64,000 nucleotides of DNA from an uncultured Maritimibacter sp. (GCA_913063035.1 CAJXYS010000015.1:1-64000); one strand, 5' to 3'. Positions 25,675-35,563 are shown, numbered from the stretch's first letter. Notes: generated by a model from the sequence alone, not told the origin. Made by a program: numbers and translations.

Positions 25675-26127
25675 GTGATCGCGCGCAGCCTCGCCTCGCC
25701 GGTCGGCTCCCTGACCCTGCACGAGGAGGCCGGCCGGATCACCCGGCTGTCCTGGGGTGGGGCCGAGGCCGGACGGTCGCCGCTGCTCGACGCGGCAGAA
25801 CGGCAGCTGGAGGCCTATTTCGCGGGCGAGCTGCGGCGCTTCGCGCTGCCCATGGCGCCGCCGGCCTCGGCCTTTCAGCACCTCGTGTTCGAGGCGATGC
25901 TGTCCATTCCCTACGGCGAGACCCGCAGCTACGGCGCCGTCGCCGCCGCGCTGGACGCCAGCGCGCAGGCGGTGGGGCGGGCCTGCGGGGCGAACCCGGT
26001 CCCGATCCTCATCCCCTGCCACCGGATCGTCGGCGCGACAGGTCTCGGCGGGTATTCCGGCCGGGGCGGGGTAGAGACCAAGCGCGCGCTGCTCAGGCTG
26101 GAAGGCGCGGCAGGCCTGCTTATCTGA
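25675..26127 (+). CDS. ogt: Methylated-DNA--[protein]-cysteine S-methyltransferase
   Basis: A 150-aa DNA repair protein that removes O6-alkyl groups from guanine in a suicidal transfer to cysteine. The active-site segment is PVPILIPCHRIVGATGLGGY; the helix-turn-helix recognition part is IPYGETRSYGAVAAAL with the downstream Arg of VGRACGANPVP. I chose GTG 25675, 16 bp after ileS, because it gives the standard short N-terminal domain; an earlier in-frame ATG lies inside ileS. Ada's N-terminal regulatory domain is absent, so it is an Ogt-type protein. Confidence 0.9.
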   Translation: MIARSLASPVGSLTLHEEAGRITRLSWGGAEAGRSPLLDAAERQLEAYFAGELRRFALPMAPPASAFQHLVFEAMLSIPYGETRSYGAVAAALDASAQAVGRACGANPVPILIPCHRIVGATGLGGYSGRGGVETKRALLRLEGAAGLLI

Positions 26128-26139
26128 CCGGCCGGGCCG

Positions 26140-26847
26140 TCAGTCCGCCGTGGGGGCCGCGCGTTCGGGGATCAGCTGCATCGCGGCGCCCGCGCAGAGC
26201 AGGTAGATGCTGGTCACCGTCAACCCGGTCAACACCACCGGTCCGGGGTGAAACTCCGTCCAGGCGGCAAGCCCGGCGAAGCCCGTCCAGGCAAAGGCCA
26301 CCGGCAAGGTCAGCGGCCGCCATCGTCGGGTGCGGAAAGGATGCACGAACTCGATCGGGGTGAACATCGCCCCGGCCAGAACGACGACGATGCCCAGGAT
26401 CACCCAGAAATTCGGCTCCAGGGCGAACATCACCAGGACCACCATGTTCCAGCAGCCCGGGAAGCCGGCAAAGCTGTTGTTGGGCGTCTTCATCCGCGTG
26501 TCGGCAAAATACATCGCGGAGCCGAAGGTAATGACGATGATGCAGATCCAGCCCGTCCAGCCCGGCAGCAGGTCGCTCTCGAAAAGCGCGAAGGCCGGGA
26601 TGAAGACATAGGTCAGGTAATCGATGATCAGGTCCAGCAGAACCCCGTCGAACTGCGGCGCGTAGCGCTGGACGTGAAACTTGCGCGCCAGCGGCCCGTC
26701 GATGCCGTCCACGGCGAAGGCGACGACGAGCCAGACATACATGAGGCTCCATTCCTCCTGCGCGGCGGCGAGCATTGCCAGCATGGCAAAGACCGCACCG
26801 GTGCCGGTCAGAAGATGGACGGAAAGCGCGCGCAATTGCGGTGTCAT
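26140..26847 (-). CDS. pcs: Phosphatidylcholine synthase
   Basis: A 235-aa membrane enzyme making phosphatidylcholine directly from CDP-diacylglycerol and choline, a route typical of alphaproteobacteria. The CDP-alcohol transferase motif is split over DGIDGPLARK and FDGVLLDLIIDY, with the aspartates that bind the metal. About eight hydrophobic segments are visible. The start at 26847 overlaps a Pho-box-like repeat. It is downstream of xerC (39-bp gap, same strand). It also connects with betaine/choline uptake and glycerophosphodiester metabolism elsewhere in the window. Confidence 0.92.
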   Translation of the reverse strand: MTPQLRALSVHLLTGTGAVFAMLAMLAAAQEEWSLMYVWLVVAFAVDGIDGPLARKFHVQRYAPQFDGVLLDLIIDYLTYVFIPAFALFESDLLPGWTGWICIIVITFGSAMYFADTRMKTPNNSFAGFPGCWNMVVLVMFALEPNFWVILGIVVVLAGAMFTPIEFVHPFRTRRWRPLTLPVAFAWTGFAGLAAWTEFHPGPVVLTGLTVTSIYLLCAGAAMQLIPERAAPTAD

Positions 26848-26858
26848 GGAACCGTCAT
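26841..26858. promoter_or_regulatory. Pho-box-like repeat at the pcs start
   Basis: GTGTCAT-GGAA-CCGTCAT reads on the plus strand with the exact 11-bp period of PhoB sites. It covers the pcs start codon and is oriented against pcs. Its second half is also part of the 12-bp palindrome CCGTCATGACGG (26852-26863). Confidence 0.3.
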
Positions 26859-26886
26859 GACGGAATTGGACCCCGATGGCAACGCC

Positions 26887-27810
26887 TCACCGGGCCTTGG
26901 GATGGGCCTTGCGGTAGACCTCCATCAGATGGGCCTGGTCCACCGCGGTATAGGCCTGCGTCGTCGACAGCGAGGCGTGGCCCAGCAGCTCCTGGATCGC
27001 CCGAAGGTCGCCGCCGGCCTCGAGAAGATGGGTCGCGAAGGAATGGCGCATCGCATGCGGCGTGGCCGTGGCCGGCAGGCCGAGCTGCATCCGCGCCTGT
27101 TCCATGACCTTCTGGATCACGCGCGCGCTGAGCGGCCCGCCGCGCTTGCCGAGAAAGAGCGGATCCTCGGCCCCGCCGGCGAAGGGCAGCTGCGCCAGGT
27201 AGCGATCCACCGCCGCCCGCGCCGGGGCGATCACCGGCACGAGCCGCTCCTTGCCGCCCTTGCCGCGCACGCGCAGCACCTCGGGCAGCGGCGCGTCCCC
27301 GCGACGCAGCGCCAGCGCCTCGGAAATCCGCAGCCCGCAGCCGTAGAGCAGCGTCACCACCGCCATGTCGCGCGCCGCGACCCAGCCGTCGCACGCCTGC
27401 AGTTCCACCGTGTCGATCATCGCGCGTGCGGCGTCCTCGGCCAGCGGGCGCGGCAGCTTGGCCTTGAAGCGCGGCGCCCGGGCCGCCAGGACGGCCGTGG
27501 GCTCGAACCCGTCGCGCGCGCCCCACCAGCGGTAGAAGCTCTTGACCGCCGAGAGCGCCCGCGCCAGCGACCGGGCCGAGACCCCGCGCGCCCGGCACGC
27601 GGCCATCCAGGCGCGCATGTCCGATTGCGTGACGCGTTTCAGCGGGCCGGTCCCGGTTCGCGCGCCGTGATGCAGGGTCATGAAGCCCAGGAAATCGGCC
27701 AGGTCGCGGCGATAGGCCTCGAGCGTGTTGTCCGAGGCGTCCGAGAGCCCTTTCAGGCCGGCGAGCCAGCCCTCGAGCAGATCCCGTGCGCCGTCGGAAA
27801 TCAGGGTCAC
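26887..27810 (-). CDS. xerC: Tyrosine recombinase XerC
   Basis: A 307-aa site-specific recombinase that resolves chromosome dimers at dif together with XerD. The SAM-like N-terminal core-binding domain spans about 1-100. Catalytic residues sit in GCGLRISEALALR (Arg), RGKGGKERLVPV (Lys), HAMRHSFATHLL (His-x-x-Arg), and ELLGHASLSTTQAYT (His and nucleophile Tyr). The start is GTG at 27810, one base from the DUF484 stop, an arrangement (DUF484-xerC) widely conserved in proteobacteria. It is a housekeeping Xer gene, not a mobile-element integrase. Confidence 0.93.
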   Translation of the reverse strand: MTLISDGARDLLEGWLAGLKGLSDASDNTLEAYRRDLADFLGFMTLHHGARTGTGPLKRVTQSDMRAWMAACRARGVSARSLARALSAVKSFYRWWGARDGFEPTAVLAARAPRFKAKLPRPLAEDAARAMIDTVELQACDGWVAARDMAVVTLLYGCGLRISEALALRRGDAPLPEVLRVRGKGGKERLVPVIAPARAAVDRYLAQLPFAGGAEDPLFLGKRGGPLSARVIQKVMEQARMQLGLPATATPHAMRHSFATHLLEAGGDLRAIQELLGHASLSTTQAYTAVDQAHLMEVYRKAHPKAR

Positions 27811-27811
27811 G

Positions 27812-28534
27812 TCAGGCCAGCCAGCGCCGCATCGCCCGCTCGAACACGCCGCCGAAGAAGGCCAGCAGGTCAGTGCCCTGGTTCGGGCGGAACTGGTCGG
27901 CGTCCTCGGAGCCGAGCACCAGCAGGCCGGGCTGCCGGCCCGCGCCGAAATCGAGCAGAAGCAGCGCCTCGGACGCGATCCGGCCGGCTGTCGCGCCGTA
28001 CAGGATCTCGCCGCCCTCGGGGGACTGGCGCAGCGTGACCGCGCGTGGTGCGCCGCCGCGCCCGGCGGTCACGTACTCCGCGATCCAGCCGCCCGGCACC
28101 AGCGCCACCACGTCGCCCAGCTTGCGCTCCACCGGCGAGCGCGCCGTCGCATCGTCGAGATGGCGCGACTCCAGCACCAGCCGGACCCGGTCGACGCGCA
28201 GAATGTCGGCCACGTTGCCCGCCAGGTTCCCGACGAAATCCTCGAACTCCACCGGGTCGAGCATCCGCAGCACCGCCCGGTGGATCTGGTTGGTGCCGGC
28301 GAGGTTCTCGTAGGCGGCGGCGATCACGCTGCGATGGGTGTCTTCCAACCGATCGAGCCGGGCCTCGAGACGCTCCATCGCGATGCCGCGCAGATCGACG
28401 ATGTTGTTGCCGAGATACTTCTCGTTGGCCGCGATCAGCGCCTTCATCACGTCCGCGTCCTCGAGGATCACCTCGGGATCCTCGATGATGCGATGGCGGA
28501 ATTCGTCGAGCGGCTTGCCTGCCGTTTCGCTCAT
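27812..28534 (-). CDS. DUF484 family protein
   Basis: A 240-aa cytoplasmic protein with a predicted N-terminal coiled coil (LEARLDRLEDTHRSVIAAAYENL, about 55-77) and a C-terminal GAF-like domain (about 85-240), the plan of DUF484. The ATG at 28534 has AAGGAGA upstream. It precedes xerC with a one-base gap, as in many proteobacteria. The function is unknown; a role linked to chromosome dimer resolution is inferred only from the conserved pairing. Confidence 0.8.
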   Translation of the reverse strand: MSETAGKPLDEFRHRIIEDPEVILEDADVMKALIAANEKYLGNNIVDLRGIAMERLEARLDRLEDTHRSVIAAAYENLAGTNQIHRAVLRMLDPVEFEDFVGNLAGNVADILRVDRVRLVLESRHLDDATARSPVERKLGDVVALVPGGWIAEYVTAGRGGAPRAVTLRQSPEGGEILYGATAGRIASEALLLLDFGAGRQPGLLVLGSEDADQFRPNQGTDLLAFFGGVFERAMRRWLA

Positions 28535-28574
28535 GCCTGTCTCCTTCCCCACCGGACCGGACTATACACCGGGT

Positions 28575-29228
28575 TCAGAGAATTTTCTGCCCCGTTTTTT
28601 CCCAGTCCTTGAGGAAGGCGTCGAGCCCCTTGTCGGTCAGGGGGTGCTCGGCCAGCTTGTGCAGCACCGCCGGCGGCACGGTGGCGACGTCGGCGCCGAT
28701 GCGCGCGGCCTCGGTGACGTGGTTGGCCGACCGGATCGAGGCGGCGAGGATCTCGGTCTGGAAATCGAAATTGTCGTAGATGGTGCGGATATCGGCGATC
28801 AGCTCCATCCCGTCGAGGTTGATGTCGTCGAGCCGGCCGATGAAGGGCGAGATGAAGCTCGCGCCGGCCTTCGCCGCCAGCAGTGCCTGGTTGGCCGAGA
28901 AGCAGAGCGTCACATTGACCATGTGGCCCTCATCGGTGAGTGTCTTGCAGGCTTTCAGCCCGTCCCAGGTCAGAGGAACCTTCACCGCGATGTTCGGCGC
29001 GATCTTTGCCAGTTTCCGACCCTCGGCGATCATGTCGGCGGCCTCGGTCGCCACGACCTCGGCCGAGACCGGGCCGTCGATCATGTCGCAGATCTCCTTG
29101 GTGACCTCGAGGATGTCGCGGCCCGCCTTCATGATGAGCGAGGGGTTGGTCGTCACGCCGTCCACCATGCCCAGCTCCTTGAGCTCTGCGATGGCGGCGG
29201 TGTCGGCTGTGTCTACGAAGAATTTCAT
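28575..29228 (-). CDS. tal: Transaldolase / fructose-6-phosphate aldolase family
   Basis: A 217-aa short transaldolase (TalC/FSA class). The start [20 protein letters not shown] and [15 protein letters not shown] are the family signatures. [15 protein letters not shown] holds the Schiff-base Lys. It interconverts C3/C4/C6/C7 sugar phosphates in the pentose phosphate pathway; sequence alone does not separate transaldolase from fructose-6-phosphate aldolase activity. The frame is open far upstream to 31592, opposite priA, but only this part encodes the family. It is the first gene of the minus-strand tal-DUF484-xerC-pcs block. Confidence 0.9.
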   Translation of the reverse strand: MKFFVDTADTAAIAELKELGMVDGVTTNPSLIMKAGRDILEVTKEICDMIDGPVSAEVVATEAADMIAEGRKLAKIAPNIAVKVPLTWDGLKACKTLTDEGHMVNVTLCFSANQALLAAKAGASFISPFIGRLDDINLDGMELIADIRTIYDNFDFQTEILAASIRSANHVTEAARIGADVATVPPAVLHKLAEHPLTDKGLDAFLKDWEKTGQKIL

Positions 29229-29324
29229 GGGGATCTGTCCGCTTTCCTGTGGGCGCTCTCTCGGGCGCCCTTCTAACCCAAGGGCCGGGGCCATGGAATA
29301 CCCCGTGCGGCCGGGGGGGCGGTG

Positions 29325-31517
29325 ATGAGCGGGCGATCGTTTTTCCACGAGGGCGATCGTGTCGGTGTGCTGACCACCCAGCCGCTCGACCGCGTGCTCG
29401 ACTACACCGCGCCGGCGGGCGGCTGCCATCTGGGCGCCTTCGTCGAGGTGCCGCTGGGACCGCGCCGCGTCATCGGGGTGGTCTGGGGCCCGGGGCAGGG
29501 CGATTTCGATTCGGCCCGGCTCCGCCCGGTGACGCGGGTGCTGGACGTCCCGCCGATGCGCGCCGAGATGATGGACTTTCTCGGCCGCGCCGCCGACTAC
29601 ACGCTGACGCCGCTCCCGGCGATGCTGCGGCTGGCCACCCGCGCGCCGGGGCTCGGCGATCCGCCGTCGATGCGGCGGATCTACCGGCTTGGCCCCGCGA
29701 CGCCGGAGCGCATGACCAGCGCCCGCGAACGCGTGCTCGCCGTGCTCGAGGAGGACGACGCGGTCTACACGCTGGGCGAACTGGCCGAGGCCGCGGGCGT
29801 GACGTCGTCGGTCGTGAAAGGGCTGGTGAAACACGGCGCCGTCCTCGAGGAGGAAACCCCCCGCGACCTGCCCTATCCCCGGCTGGACGCGACCCTGCCC
29901 GGCAAGGCGCTGACCGATCAGCAGGCCGCCGCCGCCGCGGACCTGCGCGCCCGCGTGGCGGAGGGATGCTATGCCACGACGCTGCTCAAGGGCGTGACCG
30001 GGTCGGGCAAGACCGAGGTCTATCTCGAGGCCGTCGCCGCGTGCCTGGCCCGCGGCCGGCAGGCGCTGGTCCTGCTGCCCGAGATCGCCCTGACCGCCGA
30101 GTTCCTGGCCCGCGTGCGCGACCGTTTCGGGGCCGGCGCGGCGGAATGGCATTCGGGCGCCACCATGACCGAACGCCGGCGTCTCTGGCGCATGGTGGGG
30201 CAGGGCGGCGCCCAGCTTGTCGTCGGCGCGCGCTCGGCGCTTTTCCTGCCGTTCCGCGATCTCGGGCTCATCGTCGTCGACGAGGAACACGACACCTCCT
30301 ACAAGCAGGAGGACGGCGTGCTCTACAATGCCCGCGACATGGCCGTGCTGCGCGCCTCGCTCAACGACGCGGCCGTGGTGCTGGCCTCGGCCACGCCCTC
30401 GCTCGAAAGCTGGGCCAACGCCGAGGCCGGGAAATACGCGCGCCGCGACCTGCCCGCGCGCTTCGGGGCCGCGGTGCTGCCCGAGATGGCGGCCATCGAC
30501 CTGCGCGCCGAGGATCTGCCCGGCGGGCGCTGGGTCTCGCCCAGCCTGGCCCGCGCGGTGGAGGCGCGGCTGGCCGCCGGCGAACAGGCGCTCCTCTTCC
30601 TCAACCGGCGCGGCTTCGCGCCGGTCACGGTCTGCCGCGCCTGCGGCCACCAGATCCAGTGCGACCAGTGTGACGCGGCCATGGTCGAGCACCGCTTCAT
30701 GAAACGGCTCATGTGCCACCAGTGCGGCGAGACGAAACCGATCCCCGAGACCTGCCCAGCCTGCGGCGTGGCCGACCGGCTCGCCCCGGTCGGCCCCGGC
30801 GTCGAGCGCCTGGCCGAGGAGGCCGCCGCGCTCTTTCCCGAGGCCCGCATCGCGGTGCTCTCTTCGGATCTCTTCGGCTCGGCGCGCGCGCTCAAGACCC
30901 GGATCGAGGAAATCGCGCGGGGCGACGCCGATATCGTCATCGGCACCCAGCTCGTGGCGAAGGGGCATAACTTCCCGCTCTTGACGCTGGTGGGCGTGAT
31001 CGACGCCGATCTCGGGCTCCAGGGCAGCGACCTGCGCGCCGCCGAGCGAACCTTCCAGCTGATGCGCCAGGTGGCCGGGCGCGCCGGGCGCGCCGAGAAA
31101 CCGGGCGTGGCGCTTCTCCAGACGCACCAGCCGGACCACCCGGTCATCCGCGCCATCCTCGCCGGCGACGAGGAAGGCTTCTGGCGTGCCGAGGCCGCCG
31201 AGCGCCGCGCCGCCGGCGTGCCGCCCTATGGCCGGATGGCGGGCATCATCCTGTCCGGCCCCGAACCGCGGCCGGTCTTCGACATCGCGGGCCGGCTCGC
31301 CCGGGCCGACGCGCCGCTGCGCGCGGTGGGGGCCCAGCTTTTCGGCCCGGCGCCGGCGCCGATCGCCCGGATCCGTGGCCGCCACCGGGTGCGGCTGCTG
31401 GTCAAGGCCGACCGGGCCGTGCCGCTGCAGGCGGCACTGGCGGACTGGGCGCGGCAGGTCAAGCTGCCGCCCAATATCCGGCTGACCATCGATATCGACC
31501 CGCAGAGTTTCTACTGA
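29325..31517 (+). CDS. priA: Primosomal protein N' (replication restart helicase)
   Basis: A 730-aa superfamily 2 DNA helicase that reloads the replisome at stalled forks. The N-terminal DNA-binding domain occupies about 1-190. Walker A is [15 protein letters not shown], the DEEH box is [12 protein letters not shown]. The eight-cysteine zinc region includes [19 protein letters not shown] and CPACG. Helicase motifs include [12 protein letters not shown] and [12 protein letters not shown] at 29322 directly precedes ATG 29325; I use the ATG. It is divergent from the transaldolase gene, with 96 bp between. Confidence 0.96.
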   Translation: MSGRSFFHEGDRVGVLTTQPLDRVLDYTAPAGGCHLGAFVEVPLGPRRVIGVVWGPGQGDFDSARLRPVTRVLDVPPMRAEMMDFLGRAADYTLTPLPAMLRLATRAPGLGDPPSMRRIYRLGPATPERMTSARERVLAVLEEDDAVYTLGELAEAAGVTSSVVKGLVKHGAVLEEETPRDLPYPRLDATLPGKALTDQQAAAAADLRARVAEGCYATTLLKGVTGSGKTEVYLEAVAACLARGRQALVLLPEIALTAEFLARVRDRFGAGAAEWHSGATMTERRRLWRMVGQGGAQLVVGARSALFLPFRDLGLIVVDEEHDTSYKQEDGVLYNARDMAVLRASLNDAAVVLASATPSLESWANAEAGKYARRDLPARFGAAVLPEMAAIDLRAEDLPGGRWVSPSLARAVEARLAAGEQALLFLNRRGFAPVTVCRACGHQIQCDQCDAAMVEHRFMKRLMCHQCGETKPIPETCPACGVADRLAPVGPGVERLAEEAAALFPEARIAVLSSDLFGSARALKTRIEEIARGDADIVIGTQLVAKGHNFPLLTLVGVIDADLGLQGSDLRAAERTFQLMRQVAGRAGRAEKPGVALLQTHQPDHPVIRAILAGDEEGFWRAEAAERRAAGVPPYGRMAGIILSGPEPRPVFDIAGRLARADAPLRAVGAQLFGPAPAPIARIRGRHRVRLLVKADRAVPLQAALADWARQVKLPPNIRLTIDIDPQSFY

Positions 31518-31521
31518 GCCT

Positions 31522-31553
31522 CTCCAGGTGGCCAAAATATCCTCGCCGAAGGC
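31522..31553. repeat. Single copy of the extragenic repeat element
   Basis: It contains CCAGGTGGCCAAAATATCCT followed by CGCCGAAGGC. This matches the right arm at 19110-19147 (CCAAGTGGTCCAAATATCCT, then CGCGCCGGAGGC) in the same orientation. It lies between priA and hisC, and is followed by a small CGCCGC-GCA-GCGGCG hairpin (31560-31574). Confidence 0.6.
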
Positions 31554-31641
31554 ATTTTTCGCCGCGCAGCGGCGGGGCGCGCCTCTGGCCAAGCCGCATT
31601 GCCGCCGCTAGAACGTGGCCCAGACCAGAAGGAAGACCGCG

Positions 31642-32733
31642 ATGACCGTTCAGATCACGCCCCAGCCCGGCATCATGCAGATCGCGCTCTACGAGGGCGG
31701 CGCCAGCCACGTGGAGGGCGTGACCGAGGTGGTGAAGCTGTCGTCGAACGAGAACCCGCTCGGGCCGAGCCCGCGCGCCGTCGCCGCCTACGAGGCGGCC
31801 GGGACCAGCCTTGCGCGTTACCCGTCCTCGGACCATGCCGCGCTGCGGGAGGCCATCGCCGCGACCTTCGGGCTCGATGCCGGCCGCATCATCTGCGGGG
31901 TCGGCTCCGACGAGATCATCTCGTTCCTGACCCAGGCCTATGCCGGCCCCGGCGACGAGGTGATCCACACCGAGCACGGCTTCGCGATGTACCGGATCTC
32001 GGCGCTGGCGGCCGGCGCCACGCCGGTGGAAGTGCCCGAGGCGGGCCGCGTCACCGACGTGGACGCGATCCTCGCCGCCTGCACCGACCGGACCCGTCTC
32101 GTGTTCGTCGCCAATCCGAACAACCCGACCGGCACCATGATCGGCGCCGACGCGGTCGCGCGGCTGGCCGACGGCCTGCCGCCGCGGGCGCTGCTGGTGC
32201 TGGACGGCGCCTATGCCGAATACGTGCCGGGCTATGACGGCGGCGCGGCGCTGGTCGAGGCCCGCGAGAACGTGGTGATGACGCGCACCTTCTCGAAGAT
32301 CTACGGGCTCGGCGCGCTGCGCGTCGGCTGGGGTTACGGCCCGCGCGCGGTGATCGACGTGCTGAACCGGGTCCGCGGCCCGTTCAACCTCTCGACATCC
32401 GCACAGGATGCGGCCGCCGCGGCGGTGCGGGACACCGCCTATACCGATCTCTGCCGGGCCGAGAACGCAGGCTGGCGCGACTGGCTGGCGGCCGCGCTGG
32501 ACAAGGCCGGCGTGCCATCGGATCCGAGCCATGCCAATTTCATCCTCGCCCGCTTCCGCGACCGGGACGAGGCCGAGGCCTGCGACGCCTTTCTCAAGGC
32601 GCGCGGGCTCATCGTGCGCAAGGTCGCCGGCTACAAGCTGCCGGCGGCGCTGCGGATCACCGTGGGCGACGAGACCGCCTGCCGGCGCGTGGCCGAGGCC
32701 GTCGCGGCCTTCCGCGCGGGGCAGGGGGCATGA
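31642..32733 (+). CDS. hisC: Histidinol-phosphate/aromatic aminotransferase
   Basis: A 363-aa class I/II PLP aminotransferase of the HisC family. [35 protein letters not shown] and the PLP-lysine segment [17 protein letters not shown] are typical. It starts at ATG 31642 behind AAGGA. The following gene encodes a TyrA-type dehydrogenase with an ATGA overlap. That pairing suggests a main role in tyrosine/phenylalanine transamination, with histidinol phosphate also possible; HisC paralogues of this kind are usually called hisC2. Confidence 0.88.
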   Translation: MTVQITPQPGIMQIALYEGGASHVEGVTEVVKLSSNENPLGPSPRAVAAYEAAGTSLARYPSSDHAALREAIAATFGLDAGRIICGVGSDEIISFLTQAYAGPGDEVIHTEHGFAMYRISALAAGATPVEVPEAGRVTDVDAILAACTDRTRLVFVANPNNPTGTMIGADAVARLADGLPPRALLVLDGAYAEYVPGYDGGAALVEARENVVMTRTFSKIYGLGALRVGWGYGPRAVIDVLNRVRGPFNLSTSAQDAAAAAVRDTAYTDLCRAENAGWRDWLAAALDKAGVPSDPSHANFILARFRDRDEAEACDAFLKARGLIVRKVAGYKLPAALRITVGDETACRRVAEAVAAFRAGQGA

Positions 32734-33653
32734 GCGCGCCCTACCGGCGCGTCGCGCTGATCGGGCTCGGCCTGATCGCGTCCTCGATGGCGCATGCGAT
32801 GCGCCGTGCGGGCCTGGCGGAGGAAATCACCGGCCATGCGCGATCCGCCGAGACCCGCGCGACCGCGCTGGAGATCGGGCTCTGCGACCGGGTGTTCGAG
32901 ACCGCCGCCGCGGCCGCGGAGGGCGCGGAGCTGGTCATGCTCTGTGTGCCGGTCGGCGCGATGGCCGGCGTCGCGGCCGAGATCGGCCCGCATCTCGCGC
33001 CGGGCGCGACGGTATCCGACGTGGGGTCGGTCAAGCGCGAGGTTATTTCGGCCGTGGCGCCCCATCTGCCCGCGGGCGTGCAGTTCATCCCCGCCCATCC
33101 CATCGCCGGGACCGAGCATTCCGGCCCGCGCGCCGGCTTCGCTGAGCTTTTCGAGAACCGCTGGTGCCTGCTGACGCCGGTCGAGGGCACGGATCCCGGC
33201 GCGGTCGAGCGTTACACGCGCTTCTGGGAAGCGATGGGCGCGCATGTCGACTGCATGGATGCCGAGCATCACGACCTCGTGCTGGCCGTGACCAGCCACG
33301 CGCCGCACCTGATCGCCTACACGATGGTGGGCGTCGCCGACGACCTGCGGCGGGTCACCGACAGCGAGGTGATCAAGTATTCGGCGGCCGGGTTCCGCGA
33401 CTTCACCCGGATCGCGGCCTCGGACCCGACGATGTGGCGCGACGTCTTCCTGCACAACAAGGACGCCACGCTCGAGATCCTCGGCCGGTTCACGGAAGAG
33501 CTGTTCGCGCTGCAGCGGGCGATCCGCACCGGCGACGGCGACATGCTCTTCGAGTATTTCACGCGGACACGGGCGATCCGGCGTGGTATCATCGAAGCCG
33601 GACAGGATACCGACGCGCCGGATTTCGGGCGGGTCAAGAAACACGAGGACTGA
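32730..33653 (+). CDS. tyrA: Prephenate/arogenate dehydrogenase family protein
   Basis: A 307-aa NAD(P)-dependent dehydrogenase in tyrosine synthesis. The Rossmann start is [21 protein letters not shown], where the usual third Gly is Ala. [15 protein letters not shown] carries the catalytic His, and [13 protein letters not shown] is conserved. It converts prephenate or arogenate to hydroxyphenylpyruvate or tyrosine. It overlaps hisC by four bases (ATGA), and the extensin-like gene starts four bases after its stop. No chorismate mutase domain is fused. Confidence 0.92.
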   Translation: MSAPYRRVALIGLGLIASSMAHAMRRAGLAEEITGHARSAETRATALEIGLCDRVFETAAAAAEGAELVMLCVPVGAMAGVAAEIGPHLAPGATVSDVGSVKREVISAVAPHLPAGVQFIPAHPIAGTEHSGPRAGFAELFENRWCLLTPVEGTDPGAVERYTRFWEAMGAHVDCMDAEHHDLVLAVTSHAPHLIAYTMVGVADDLRRVTDSEVIKYSAAGFRDFTRIAASDPTMWRDVFLHNKDATLEILGRFTEELFALQRAIRTGDGDMLFEYFTRTRAIRRGIIEAGQDTDAPDFGRVKKHED

Positions 33654-33657
33654 GCAG

Positions 33658-34551
33658 ATGCCCCGCCTGACCGCCCTGCTTCTGGCCCTGGCGACGCTCG
33701 TTTCGGCCGGTTCCGCGGCCGCCTACGCGCCGGAGCGGTCGGTGCGCCCCGCACCCCGCGAAGCGGTCCCGGCCTTCACGCCCCGGACGGTGACCGTCCC
33801 GGTCTATTACCGCGCCGAGATCCGGCCGATGCCACGGCCCGCGGCGGCGACGCCGGCCCCCGCCGCCGCCCCTTCCAACGCGATGCGCGACGTGGCGCGG
33901 GCCAGCCGGCTTGCGGTGGGCCGCTCACTCCGCCCGTCCGGGCGCCCGGGGGAGGCCCGGGTCCAGCCGGCTTCCGCGATGCGCGTGGTGCCGCAGCGCC
34001 CCGGCGGGATCTCCGGCGGCGGCAAGGTCGGGGCGATCTGTGGCGACAGGGCGATCCAGGGGCGCGCGGTCGCGCCGATCCAGGGCCGCGTGCGCGGCTG
34101 CGGGGTCGACCGGCCCGTCGCCGTCACCGCGGTGGACGGCGTGCGGCTCAGCCAGGCGGCCGTGATGGACTGCGGAACCGCCAAGGCACTCAAGAGCTGG
34201 GTGCGGCGCGGCCTGAAACCCGAGGTCGGCCGGCTTGGCGGCGGGGTCGATCGCCTTCAGGTGGCCGCGCATTACGTCTGCCGCACCCGCAACCACAAGC
34301 CCGGTGCGCGGATTTCCGAACACGGGCGCGGCCGGGCGATCGACATCTCGGCCATCGTTCTGAAGAACGGCGCCCGCATCACCGTCGAACAGGGCTGGAA
34401 GCGCCGCGCCGAGGGACGGCTGCTGCGCCGGGTACACAAGGCCGCCTGCGGTCCCTTCGGCACCGTTCTGGGCCCCGAGGCGGACCGCCATCACCGCGAC
34501 CATTTCCATTTCGACACGGCGCGCCATCGCGGCGGCGCCTATTGCCGCTGA
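33658..34551 (+). CDS. Extensin-like C-terminal domain protein
   Basis: A 297-aa secreted protein. The signal peptide ends AGSAAA (about residue 22). A Pro/Arg/Ala-rich low-complexity stretch runs to about residue 120. The C-terminal Extensin_C domain (about 120-297) follows. Within it, ARISEHGRGRAIDISA and HHRDHFHFDTA have the H-x6-D and HxH metal-binding pattern of LAS-type peptidoglycan peptidases. Four cysteines (ICGD, RGCGV, MDCG, VCRT) may form disulfides. It is the last gene after hisC-tyrA and probably a periplasmic cell-wall amidase or endopeptidase; the activity is inferred. Confidence 0.8.
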   Translation: MPRLTALLLALATLVSAGSAAAYAPERSVRPAPREAVPAFTPRTVTVPVYYRAEIRPMPRPAAATPAPAAAPSNAMRDVARASRLAVGRSLRPSGRPGEARVQPASAMRVVPQRPGGISGGGKVGAICGDRAIQGRAVAPIQGRVRGCGVDRPVAVTAVDGVRLSQAAVMDCGTAKALKSWVRRGLKPEVGRLGGGVDRLQVAAHYVCRTRNHKPGARISEHGRGRAIDISAIVLKNGARITVEQGWKRRAEGRLLRRVHKAACGPFGTVLGPEADRHHRDHFHFDTARHRGGAYCR

Positions 34552-34561
34552 GCCAGCCGCC

Positions 34562-35563
34562 TCAGCGCAGGACCAGCCGCGGCGCGGGGCCGAGCGGGAT
34601 CGGCCCGAAGAAGATCGCCCGGTTCGACATGGTCAGCGGCGCGTCGAGCGTGTCGGGGCCGCCCGACAGCCCCGCCAGCACCGAAAGCCCGCGCTCCAGG
34701 GTTTCGGCAAGCCCGTCGGTCAGCAGCCCTACCTCGGCGCCGATCCGCAGCATCTCGCGCCAGTTCCGGGCCCGCACGGTGATACGCCCCTCCGGGTAGC
34801 CGGCGGCGTCGACCTCCAGTTCGCCCGCCGCGCGCAGTTCCAGCCGCCCCCAGAGCGCGGTCAGGTCGTCGAGATCGACGGAAACGATGCCCGGCCGGGC
34901 GATCTCGATCGCCTGCCGGTCCCACGGGGCGTCGAATTCCACCGTCATTTCCAGGTGCAGCGTGCCGATCTCGTCCGGCAGCATTCCCGACGGGTCGAGC
35001 CGTGCCCGGGCCTGTTCGCTCAGGCGCAGGGCCTGGGCGTCGAAGGCGATGTCGTGCGCGAAGGGCAGCGCCGCGGCCTGCCGGGTGGCGAGGATCGCGC
35101 TGTCGAGCCCGGCCTCCCAGCCGGTCTCGCCGGACAGCCGGAAGTCTTCCAGCCGCATCGTCGCGCGCTGCACCGCAAGCTGCGTGTCCGGCGCGAAGAC
35201 CAGGCTCGAGCGCATCCCGCCGGCGGCGATCTCGATCCTTTCTTCCGGCGAGGCGACGCTCTGGCTGCCGGGCCAGACCGCGATGACGTGGTTCGGGCGG
35301 TAGCTGAGCGCGAGGATCTGGAAAAAGGGCGCGCGCCAGGCCACGCCCGTTTCGGGATCGGCCAGCACGACGTCGGAGATCGTGGTGTCGAAGCGGTTGG
35401 GAAACCCGTTCACGGCGATCCCGTCATGCTCGGCCACCCAGCCGTCGGCGCGGCGGTCCTCGAACCAGCCGGCCAGCGCCCGCTCCTGCGCGCCCGCGCC
35501 CACGAACCAGTAACCGGACCAGAGCACGGCCAGCGCCGCGACGATCATGAGGAGCCAGCGCAT
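34562..35563 (-). CDS. DUF2125 family protein
   Basis: A 333-aa protein with an N-terminal membrane anchor or signal (MRWLLMIVAALAVLWSGYWF) followed by a beta-rich extracytoplasmic region. The WFEDRRADGWVAE and VNGFPNRFDTTISDV segments are characteristic of DUF2125, found across alphaproteobacteria. The frame is open to 39529 on this strand, but only this portion shows protein-like composition. It ends 10 bp from the convergent extensin-like gene and is divergent from the ChaC gene. The function is unknown; an envelope role is suggested only by its anchor. Confidence 0.8.
   Translation of the reverse strand: MRWLLMIVAALAVLWSGYWFVGAGAQERALAGWFEDRRADGWVAEHDGIAVNGFPNRFDTTISDVVLADPETGVAWRAPFFQILALSYRPNHVIAVWPGSQSVASPEERIEIAAGGMRSSLVFAPDTQLAVQRATMRLEDFRLSGETGWEAGLDSAILATRQAAALPFAHDIAFDAQALRLSEQARARLDPSGMLPDEIGTLHLEMTVEFDAPWDRQAIEIARPGIVSVDLDDLTALWGRLELRAAGELEVDAAGYPEGRITVRARNWREMLRIGAEVGLLTDGLAETLERGLSVLAGLSGGPDTLDAPLTMSNRAIFFGPIPLGPAPRLVLR

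Noticed and set aside
22110..25742. 1210-codon open frame antisense to ileS
   Set aside because: It mirrors the codon bias of ileS, is His/Arg/Gly-rich and has no family resemblance.
29229..31592. N-terminal extension of the transaldolase antisense to priA
   Set aside because: The family start MKFFVDTAD lies at 29228; the upstream part is a shadow of priA.
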